From NCBI GenBank assembly GCA_947034885.2, contig OX344752.2, positions 21,165,386 to 21,229,385 on the forward strand: a stretch of DNA of 64,000 nucleotides. Direction: 5' to 3'. Position numbers and translations under genes: made by a program. Positions 48,028 through 57,665 of the stretch are shown one piece after another. The stretch's first letter is position 1. Each line of letters opens with the position of its first letter. The notes below the pieces were generated by a model. The model had not been told where the DNA came from and did not search any database. It was given only the letters and a program-made list of their open reading frames with translations. Origin of the DNA: Thuidium tamariscinum. Its lineage: Eukaryota > Streptophyta > Bryopsida > Hypnales > Thuidiaceae.

Positions 48028-48504
48028 CTTTAAGAAATGAGTTGGCTACCTTGTCTACTGAGTAGAGTAGGTGCATCTAGAAATTTGTGATTTTGGGTGA
48101 GTGTGAGGATTTTTGTGTGTGCAGTATGCTCTGTTCTTCCTTTTGGTCATTGGGTGCACTTGAAGTGGAATGATTTGCAATGAATGGCTGTGCATGTGAG
48201 AGATGTTGAGAATTCGAATGGATGGATGCAAATTTGTGGATGTTGAAATATGTGAGTACTGGGCATTAGTGGTCTTGCACCCCTTCACTGTGTATCAGTG
48301 CTCTTCTTTGGAAGGGATTTCTATTGAAGATTCTATTGGTGAATCAGGCTATCCAAGGGCTACAATGGAAGAGGACGCCTTGTGCCTAGTACTGCAAGAG
48401 AGTCGAGGCATATTGTACCCGGTGGTGGCGGTAGTGTGTCCTTGAAAACTGCAAGAAGCACGACCGAAGCAATTGGTAATTTGAAGAATGGACTAGAACA
48501 GGGC

Positions 48505-51159
48505 ATGGCCATCGACTCGTTTATGTATGTTGGAGTTTTGAGACGGTGCTTGAAGGAGGAAAACCTTAATGTTAACGTCGCGAAGCAGGTTCACGACTGC
48601 ATCAACCAGAGTGGAATGGAGCAGAATACATATGTGGTAAACAACCTAGTGAGCGTGTATATCAGGTGTGGAGAATTGGAGGATGCACGTGGAGTGTTTG
48701 ATAAACTTGTGAACAAGAACGTGTTCAGTTGGAACATTATGATTGGAGGTTATGCAAAGCACAATCATGCTGAACAAGCAATGGAACTTTTCAATGAAAT
48801 GTGCCAAAAAGGGGTCCAGCCAAATGCATTTACTTTCTCGAGCATCCTGAAGGCATGTGCCGATCCATCAGCTTTGCAGTGGGGCAAAGAAGTTCATGCG
48901 CATGTAAGACATGCCGGGCTTGAATCAGATGTGCGTATGGGCACTGCACTTGTCCACATGTATGGAAAGTGTGGGCGTTTGGTTGATGCTCGGCTAGTGT
49001 TTGACCGGATGGAGGATCGTGATGTGATCACGTGGACCGTGATGATTGGTGGACTTGCAGAGCATGGATTTGGGCACGAAGCATATGAACTGCTTCTCCA
49101 AATGAAACAGGAAGGCCTCGATCCCAATGCAATCACTTATGCGAGCATTCTGAATCCATGTTCAAGCGCAGGGGCTTTGGATTGGGTGAAGGAGGTTCAC
49201 AGGCACGTCCTCAAAGCGGGACTTGAGTCGGATTTGCGTATAGGCAATGCGCTCGTCCACATGTATGGAAAGTGTGGCAGTTTGGTTGATGCTCGGCTAG
49301 TGTTTGATAGGATGGAGGATCGTGATGTGATCACGTGGAACGTGATGATCGGTGGACTTGCTGAGCACGGATGTGGGCAAGAAGCATATGAACTGTTTTT
49401 GCGAATGCAAAGGGAAGGCTTTCAGCCCGATGCATTTACGTTTGCGAGCATTCTGAATCCATGTTCAAGCGCTGGGGCTTTGGAGTGGGTGAATGAGGTT
49501 CACAGGGACGTCCTGGAAGCGGGACTTGAGTCTGATTTGCGTGTGGGCAATGCGCTTGTCCACATGTATGCAAAGTGTGGCAGTTTGGTTGATGCTCGGC
49601 TAGTTTTTGACGGGATGGAGGACCGTGATGTGATTACGTGGAACGTGATGATTGGTGGACTTGCCGAACACGGATGTGGGCAAGAAGCATATGAACTATT
49701 TTTGCAAATGCAAAGGGAAGGCTTTAAACCCGATGCATTCACTTATGCGAGCATTCTGAATCCATGTTCAAGCGCAGGGGCTTTGGAGTGGGTGAAGGAC
49801 GTTCATTCGCATGTCCTGGAAGCGGGATTTGAGTCGGATTTGCGTGTGGGCAATGCCCTTGTCCACATGTATGCGAATACTGGAAGTGTTGATGATGCCC
49901 GGCTAGTTTTCGATAGTATGGAGGATCGTGATGTGATCACATGGAGCGTGATGATTGGTGGACTTGCAGAGCATGGATTCGGGCAAGAAGCATATGAACT
50001 TTTTTTGCAAATGCAAAGGGAAGGCTTTAAACCCGATGCGTTCACTTATGCGAGCGTTCTGAATCCATGTTCAAGCGCAGGGGCTTTGGAGTGGGTGAAG
50101 GAGGTTCACTGGCATGTCCTGGAAGCAGGACTCGAGTCGGATTTGCGAGTGGGCAGTGCGCTTGTCCACATGTATGGAAAGTGTGGCAGTTTGGTTGATG
50201 CTCGGCTAGTGTTTGACCGGATGGAGGATCGTGACGTAATCACGTGGACCGTGATGATTGGTGGACTTGCAGACCATGGATGCGGGCACGAAGCCCTGGA
50301 AGTGTTCCAAAATATGATTGCAGACGGTGTGAAGCCTAATGTGATTTCCTTCGTTGCAGTGTTGTCGGCCTGTAGTCATGCTGGCCTTGTGGATGAGGGT
50401 CGTAGACTTTTTCTCGCTATGAGACAAGATTATGGCATCGAACCTACTGTAGTCCTTTGGAACTGCATGGTGGACGTTCTTGGCCGAGCAGGACACTTGG
50501 AGGAAGCAAAGCTCTTGATTGGGAACATGCCATTGGAGCCAGATGGGGCGACTTGGGGAGCCTTGCTTGGTGCTTGTAGAACGCACGGTAATGTGGATTT
50601 GGGCAAACTTGCCGCTAATGAGTGTCTCAAGTTGGAACCGATGGATGCTTCTGCATACGTGCTTCTCTCGAATATCTATGCTGCAGCTGGCAAGTGGGAG
50701 GAGGTATTGTGGGTGCGCACTATGATGCAGGAGAGAGGTGTACGCAAGGAGCCAGGGCGTAGCTGGATTGAAGTTGATAACAAGGTCCATGACTTCGTCG
50801 TAGGGGATACTTCTCACTCCGAAGCGAAGGAGATCTATGCTGAGCTGAGGAGATTGAGTGAGGAAATTAAGGCCGAAGGGTACATTCCTGATACCCGGCT
50901 AGTGTTGCGGAACATTGAGGAGGAGGAGAAAGAACTTGCTCTTTGCTCGCATAGTGAGAAGTTGGCTATTGCTTACGGACTCATGCGGACACCCCCTAGA
51001 GAGCCAATTCGGGTGTTCAAGAACCTTCGAGTGTGTTCAGATTGCCACACAGCAACCAAGTTTATCTCAAAGGTGACTGAACGAGAGATTGTTGTGAGGG
51101 ATGCTAATCGCTTTCACCACTTCCAAAACGGCGTGTGTTCTTGTGGTGATTACTGGTGA
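48505..51159 (+). CDS. PPR-DYW protein, C-to-U RNA editing factor, complete
   Basis: A PLS-class pentatricopeptide repeat protein with E/E+ and DYW domains, 884 codons from the first in-frame ATG. The family binds organellar RNA and deaminates cytidines. Residues about 138-640 hold five nearly identical 101-residue blocks (303 bp apart: 48918, 49221, 49524, 49827, 50130), each bearing a GNALVHMYGKCGSLVDARLV-like segment and a DVITWNVMIGGLAEHG-like segment. The PG box (EPGRSWIEV) precedes the DYW domain. The zinc and catalytic residues are intact: HSE at 816-818, CSDCH at 844-848, CSC at 878-880, and terminal DYW. The frame is open upstream of the ATG to 48343, and a GTG at 48382 is not a credible plant start, so an upstream exon may supply the targeting peptide. 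There is no intron in the coding body, as is common for the family. Confidence 0.95.
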   Translation: MAIDSFMYVGVLRRCLKEENLNVNVAKQVHDCINQSGMEQNTYVVNNLVSVYIRCGELEDARGVFDKLVNKNVFSWNIMIGGYAKHNHAEQAMELFNEMCQKGVQPNAFTFSSILKACADPSALQWGKEVHAHVRHAGLESDVRMGTALVHMYGKCGRLVDARLVFDRMEDRDVITWTVMIGGLAEHGFGHEAYELLLQMKQEGLDPNAITYASILNPCSSAGALDWVKEVHRHVLKAGLESDLRIGNALVHMYGKCGSLVDARLVFDRMEDRDVITWNVMIGGLAEHGCGQEAYELFLRMQREGFQPDAFTFASILNPCSSAGALEWVNEVHRDVLEAGLESDLRVGNALVHMYAKCGSLVDARLVFDGMEDRDVITWNVMIGGLAEHGCGQEAYELFLQMQREGFKPDAFTYASILNPCSSAGALEWVKDVHSHVLEAGFESDLRVGNALVHMYANTGSVDDARLVFDSMEDRDVITWSVMIGGLAEHGFGQEAYELFLQMQREGFKPDAFTYASVLNPCSSAGALEWVKEVHWHVLEAGLESDLRVGSALVHMYGKCGSLVDARLVFDRMEDRDVITWTVMIGGLADHGCGHEALEVFQNMIADGVKPNVISFVAVLSACSHAGLVDEGRRLFLAMRQDYGIEPTVVLWNCMVDVLGRAGHLEEAKLLIGNMPLEPDGATWGALLGACRTHGNVDLGKLAANECLKLEPMDASAYVLLSNIYAAAGKWEEVLWVRTMMQERGVRKEPGRSWIEVDNKVHDFVVGDTSHSEAKEIYAELRRLSEEIKAEGYIPDTRLVLRNIEEEEKELALCSHSEKLAIAYGLMRTPPREPIRVFKNLRVCSDCHTATKFISKVTEREIVVRDANRFHHFQNGVCSCGDYW

Positions 51160-53680
51160 CGAGGTTGGCAATCTTGACCAATTGGAGCCTATGTTGTTGT
51201 TTGGAGCTCTTCATTGGAGTTTGCCATCATCTGTGAATATATTATGGTGTTGATCATTGATTGAAAATTGTTGGAAATGACTTTAGGATTATGTTCATAG
51301 AAATTGTCACTTCTTGTATTTTCTTCACCTATTTTTTTTGTGAGGAGTACAAAATCAAGGGTTGACAAATTTAGCTATAGAAATGATTGTAGCACTACCA
51401 AATGATCCTTTTGTTGGTAACACCAAAATCTAAGGATTCTTTATTGAGAAAACTATTCACATTGAAATATCAATTGATTATTTTGAAGTCCTTCCTTCAA
51501 GAGGAAGGCCATGTAAGCTTCTTTTTTTTTTTTTTCTATAGTGGGTTTACTCTTATTTTAGCTTTAGATTGTAATTAGGTAGCTTGATTTTTGATCCTTG
51601 CCTTGATGTCAATTTTGGAAGTTAATCTCTACAAGATTGAGAATACATTTAACGAAAGTTGTGAAAAATTGTCATGTTTAAGTGCATTGAGAGAGAATAC
51701 AATAGGAAAAATGTCTTTTATGAAATTTATTTGTAGAAAAGGACATTAGATAGCTAGTATGAGAATGTGGGAAATTTTAGCCCATTTTATTGTGTAGATT
51801 GCAAGCCTTTAGAGGAAAAAAAGAATTTGGACCTTGCTTGATAGGGTTAAAAATTTTTAATTACTAATAGAATGAGATTTATGTACTATATATTGTGGTG
51901 TTTTTTATTGCTTGTTGAATCATAGTAGTTACCTACATGCCAAATTTTAGAAGAAGGTGAGTCTTTTTTACCAATTGCTCAAAGTTGTTCTTTTTGTCCA
52001 TGAAACTTGAAGCAACATAACTTTCAATTTGGACACTTGATATATGTATATGATTTTGATGAAGTTCATGTTAATTAACTTCTTTTTTCAGAATTTCACA
52101 AACATCCATTCTAAAATGACTTCCCTTTGAGGGACAATTAATCTTAGGGATTAATGTTGAAGCCAAGTGATTCAAGTGTATATGGTGTATATTGATGTTA
52201 CTATAAATTCAAGAACAATAAATTTTTTTTGATCTTAGATGTATTTTTACAATAATTTAGGATTGTTTACATGGTATTGTTTTTTCCTCCATTTCTTGTT
52301 CTTCTATATGTTTATTGGTTTGAATGGTCTTTAACTTGTTGATATAGGTGTTTCATTTACACTCTAGTTTTGAAGCCATTTGTTGAATGATTCTCTATGA
52401 ATTTTAGGCTTTTCAATTGTGATAAGTGATCTACTTTAGAACTTATAATTAGTTTGTAATTGCTACATCAATAATTTATCCTATTCATATATGACACTAA
52501 TTTACAAATGACGCACTATTTGTAATATACTTAAATTAGTTTACACTGAATTCTTTAGTGTATTCCATTAATTTTCATAGAATAAAAGTAGTGCTTCACA
52601 AATTTGTAACTTCTACAATCTATTGTTGTTGAAGTAGTATCTACCAAATTTATAGCCTTTAGTATTTTATTTTTAAAGAATAGAAATAATAAATTGGAAA
52701 ATCTATAATCCATTCTATTCTTGCAAAAACATTAATCTTGTGCATTAGTTAGTTGGATAAATTGATGTAGCTTAAACTAGAGCTTGCAATACACTTGGCC
52801 CTTTGAAATGACATTGTTTTTGAAGAGAAATAGGCTTCTAAATGAAGTTGCATATACACAACAATTCAAATTCTCAAGATACATTGGGAATGTCCACTTA
52901 CAAAATGTGTCAATACAAAGGGTTGAAATCTCTAATTACTACTAAAGTTAGAATTTGCTAAGCAAGGAATATCTATAGATTCTTAGAATTTCAAACGACT
53001 AAAGTGTGTCATTAGAGAATGTGTGGGAATATTACTTACCACTAAAGTAAGAATTTACTAGTTACCTAAGAAATAACTATAAGTTCTTCAAAATTTAAAC
53101 AATTGTATCATTCTTTGTATAGTTAAGAATCATTTTGCTTGTAATGTACATTGTAGTGTTGATACTTGTTTCAAAGTGTTTCAAAATTCAAACATCTTTA
53201 TAGGATTTCAAAATTGCTTACAACCAAGTTTGTTGTTTGTTGGTGTCAGGCTCTAGTGCCAGCCCTCCACTAAAGGTGGGTACTCTTAACTAACTTAAAG
53301 CATCTTTAGTCTAACTTATAATATGTGTGCAACAAAGTACATACACTTTCATCAATTCTTCAATCAAGGGACCCAATCATAGTCTTTTTAATGCACCAAT
53401 CATAAGTCATCTTATTTAGAATGTTTGACAAGATCCCATCTCAAGTGTAATCATACACAAGAATCCACCTAAATTTAATCTTATAAGACGCTCTCAATAT
53501 TATATTCATTAAAATGGAGAGGGGAGTCCCTCTCAAAATAGTCTAAGGTATTTGAAGGTACAACCAATGAATTGCATGGGTTTTAATTTAGCTCAAACAT
53601 CACTTCATTTATTAGTCTAAAGTAGCAAATTCCATTATAAGGAGAAAGGGATGGGGGTTGGGGTGGAGGTGGTCGTCAAT
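51160..53680. other. AT-rich 3' flank and spacer, no gene seen
   Basis: It begins with the 3' flank of the PPR gene, then AT-rich DNA with poly-T runs. No long frame, splice-flanked coding block or paired termini. A GGTGTCAGGCTCTAGTGCCA string near 53240 has a small internal hairpin. Confidence 0.55.
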
Positions 53681-53684
53681 TTAA

Positions 53685-54685
53685 CCCCTTAAGTTTTTTG
53701 ACTATATTTACTCCAAAGTTGGTCAAAAATTGCCATTTTTAATACCAATATCAATTTTTTCTTAAAAACATTTTTTTACATTTGTAACCATAGGATCTTG
53801 TAGTAAATCAGTTTGTAAACAAGTACAAAAAATTTCAGAGTTTTTTCCCTTTAATGTTGAAAAACTAAAATTCATCTTTCAAGGCTTTAATATCCATATA
53901 AAAATTCATTTTCATTGTGTAGATTGCAAGATATTTGCATTTTAATGCTCAAAAATCTTTCTTTTCACCTTGTGGATAACAGGGCAGCTGCACTTCAGAA
54001 GGCAAAAATTATATGAAAAATGGTCCAAAATATTTGTGCCTCTTTGTATTCATTCTTGAAGCCAAGTAAGGTACTTATCTAAAAAAATTCAAATTGTTTA
54101 AAACTATACAACATATAGGAAAAAAAATAGCAAGTAAAAAGAAGTAGCAAATGATTCAATATACAAAATTGTTAAGAATTTGTTTATGAAATAGAAGAAT
54201 GCCAATCCCAATGGCTGCAATGTTATAGATTTATAATAAACAATCTACATCCTATGATTTTTTAATTTTTTTTAAATATTAAAAATTGAGTGAAATAAAG
54301 GACTTCAAAGTTTATTTTAGAGTAAAAAATCCATAATTGCCCACAAACAAAAAAACCACATAACTTTTGATTCATTGAATAAAATGGAATGATTCAAAGC
54401 TTTCCATATATACATAGATGATGAAAACCAATTTCAAATTTTTGTTTTTGAAAAAAGCGATTTTTTCCAATCTGCCCGAATTGCCCAATTACGAGAAAAA
54501 AGTAAAATATTAGGCCATTACTCTTAATTCACATTTCCAAATGCCTTGATTTTTAGTATGCATCAAAGATATTCCTTGTCCCCATCTTCTATTAAAATTT
54601 GGGCCTAAAATATGAAAATCTCCACTCATATGTACCTGTCCAAAATTACTATGTTGCCAAATTTTGCATGTTGGTCCTTTAGGGG
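53685..54685. mobile_element. 1.0 kb TTAA-flanked piggyBac-like non-autonomous element
   Basis: It starts CCCCTTAAGTTTTTTGAC and ends TTGGTCCTTTAGGGG, with TTAA at 53681-53684 and 54686-54689. The interior shares AATGGAATGATTCAAAGC (near 54380) with 13931-14640 and 42846-43770. The left terminus has drifted. No coding frame. Confidence 0.85.
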
Positions 54686-54689
54686 TTAA

Positions 54690-56219
54690 TTTATTGAAGG
54701 TAAAATTTATACTTTTGGTGGATCTACCATAGTATTGGTTATATATTCTTAGGGTGATTATAAAAAAATAGAATATAGGAAAAAGCCTTCATTTTTTAAT
54801 ATAGTAGAAAAAATTAGGATGAGAAAGGTTGGATCCCTCTAGAAGTGCTTAGTAGGTTCTATTTTCTAATGAGGGGTTAAAGGGGGTAGTTAGAAAAGTT
54901 TTCCTAATTTTGAATCAAAATGAAGCACCTAACCACAATGGGAAACTAGGAATCCAAGACCTCAAGCTATCTTCTAGTTTGGCATATTCCTTATTTGGTG
55001 CACACTACTTCATTGAGGCTACGCTAAATTCTATTTGCCAATCATTATGGTGTTTTGATTGAACAAATTAAAGCGTCTACATACTAGTGATAACACTAGT
55101 AATTGTTACATTTTCAAGTACATTCATTTTTTATTTGTTTAGAGGAATATTTCTATGAAAATAGATAATACCTATATCCTTTTACACTAAGATCCAATTC
55201 ATCCATGAGAACATATGAGGTGGGTTGGTCGATGTCTCGATGGAGTATAGATACTTCAATACTCTGACTTTGTAAACTATAGAAAAATTGAGATTAGTAG
55301 TACAACAAAAGGAGTTTAAGTAGAGCCACTAACATACTCCAAAATTGAGCTTAATTAGCAAATCTATGATGTTCACTTCATAAAATTAATTTGGTTATCA
55401 ATTCTAGAGATGAGTCCAAACACTTAGGGATTAAAGGAGGTCAAGAATCATTATAAAGAGCTATTTGGAAGTGTATTTTGGAATTGAGATGCAAATAAAA
55501 GTTGTAGAGTTTGAGTTTTAGATTCTATTTGTATGATTAGATTTATTAATGCTATCACCAATATTTTCTATAAATTTTAAAAGGAAAAACTTTTAAATTC
55601 ATTCTAAATTCAATTACAAGAAAAATATTGTCATTTTTTGAGTAAATTTTGTAGAAAAGGATTTGAAATGAAGTTTTCGTGACATGGTGATTTTTTGGAA
55701 TTTTTATGTTTTTTGATTCTATGACCTCATTTTTGCAATTCTAAGTTTGAACAAGAGTCAATCCAAGTCAACTACTTGACATACTTCTACATTTGTAATT
55801 TTAGAAAAATAGGTGCTCTAATGACACCAAATCCAACCCTTAGATAGGACCATAACTTCATAAAATATTTCTAAAAATTAGAATGACTTTCATCCAATCT
55901 CTAATGAGAAGGAGATTTAGATTTCAATCTATACATTGTCTAGAAATTGGATGTTGGAGCACTTGCAAGGTAGTTTATGAAATTCCTTCTCTAATAGAAT
56001 ACCATCTCCTAACTACATATATCTTATAGAATATGTGGCAGGAATGTGTGCTAGAAATTTGTGACAAGAACATATGGTGGGAGTATGTTAGCCCTAATTA
56101 GTTTGGAGTGGTGAAGAACATATCCTAGACACAACCCAAAATAGAGGTTTTAGGGTCATTTTTACCCAGAGAACCCAAAATTTATCCTGCTGAGCCCACC
56201 TTCAACTCGATGGTAGGAT
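54690..56219. other. AT-rich spacer, no gene seen
   Basis: No frame, splice-flanked block or terminal repeat was recognised between the two TTAA-flanked elements. Confidence 0.55.
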
Positions 56220-56223
56220 TTAA

Positions 56224-57318
56224 CCCCTAAGCGCTCAAACGACCATTTTATGATCGCTGCCTGACTTCGGGCAGAATTTTCGGGCCAAAAAAAAACTTTT
56301 TTCAAATTTTTTTTTTTCAATTTTGAAAAATCAGGTTTTCTTTCAACATTGATATTCAAAACTAACATCAATACGGTCAAACAAAAGTTATAGCAAAAAA
56401 AAGGAGAAATAATACAAAGTGTCTAAAATTGCTTAGTGTTGAAAAACTTACTATTTGGGGGAAGTAGTGATGCTCTCATTAGTAAATACTTTTTATTTTT
56501 TAACAAATCAATAAAAAACACAATTTTGACCAATCAAGAAAATTTTCAAATCATAAAAATAGAAATTGTATTTTTAGTGAATTTTTGAAGTTATATCTTC
56601 AAAATTCATTTGAAGAGAATCTATAAATATTTTTTTAATTTTGATCATATGGATACTTTCTACTTTTTGTGCTTTACATTATCTTCTCTGATGCTAACTT
56701 CAAAAATGTTGTAAAGCTTATATTTTATAACAAATTTGTATTTTGTCTTAATCTCTTCAGCTTTTAGAGGTTGAATATTTTGCATTTTTTTATGAATCAA
56801 TAAAAAACACAATTTTAACCAATCAAAAAAAAATTCAAATCCTAAAAATAGAAATTGTATTTTTGGTGAATTTTTGAAATTATATCTTCAAAACTCACTA
56901 GGGTGGCCCGTGCCGTTGCCACCCTAAAAGAAAAGAAAAACAACAAAATAAATAATTTTCTAAATTTTTTAATGTATAGAAACTTCAAAATTAAATAACT
57001 TTCATGCCGTAGGTTGGAACACCACAAATCAAAGCCCGTGCACCCCTCCTCGCCAAGGGCTTTCCGATGGCACCAAACACACCCCCGGGGGACTCATAGT
57101 CCGGGAAATCTCAACGTAACAAACATTCAAACAAACAGCCTATCTTCATAGGAGGATTTTAAAATAATCTAAAAATATTTTTTTTACTTTGACTATACGG
57201 ATACTTTTTACTTTTTGTGCTTTACATTATCTTCTTTGATAATAACTTCAAAAAAGTTGTAACACTTATATTTTATAACACTTTTGTGTTTTGTCCTAAC
57301 CCCTTGGGCTTTTAGGGG
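56224..57318. mobile_element. 1.1 kb TTAA-flanked element with internal duplication
   Basis: The ends are CCCCTAAGCGCTCAAACG and GGGCTTTTAGGGG, flanked by TTAA (56220-56223 and 57319-57322). The interior contains two diverged copies of a roughly 250-300 bp block (from AATCAATAAAAAACACAATT at 56507 and 56797). The second copy is split by a less AT-rich segment at about 56899-57160. No coding frame. Confidence 0.8.
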
Positions 57319-57322
57319 TTAA

Positions 57323-57665
57323 CGTCCATCGCTTCATCTCGATAGTAGGATCATCAATGAAATATATAAAGACAATACCTATTTTAAGATCTCACTCACT
57401 CAAGTACTTCCTGGCTTTTGTAATTATGTTCTAAGGCGCATTGATTTCGCAACTGCTTGCTTAAGTTTTCAATTCCTCATCGTTTCAATTCTGGCCAGAG
57501 TACGTTGCTGTGAAGTTGGAAAAGCTTGCTTGCATGATTCGAAGTTTCTTCCTGCGTGCTAGCTTTTTTGTGATCAAAAGCTTCGGAGGAAGCTAGCTAG
57601 GTCGGGTTTGCCACGTACCTTAATCCAACGAGATCGAATCAATTGAGAGACTTTCACCTGTACTG
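57323..57665. promoter_or_regulatory. 5' flank of the RING-CH gene
   Basis: The composition changes sharply from AT-rich to gene-like after the TTAA element. AATATATAAAG at 57360 could serve as a TATA box about 300 bp before the start codon. The transposon therefore ends right at the promoter. Confidence 0.4.

Larger units (their letters stand above)
42437..48821. repeat. Right arm of large inverted duplication
   Basis: Inverted partner of 1-5479. About 44950-48821 is almost identical to the left arm; 42437-44950 is distinctly more diverged and contains two insertions absent from the left arm (42846-43770 and 44180-44784). Accounting for these and for the two left-arm insertions reconciles the two arm lengths. 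The centre between the arms is about 37 kb. Confidence 0.95.

Noticed and set aside
48382..48504. GTG at 48382 as start of a 925-residue PPR protein
   Set aside because: GTG is not a normal initiation codon in plant nuclear genes. The first ATG in frame is 48505, and the open upstream frame is better explained by an upstream exon or untranslated sequence.
48894..50817. Minus-strand frames of 80-203 codons across the PPR gene
   Set aside because: They recur with the 303-bp repeat and mirror the plus-strand codons, so they are antisense shadows.
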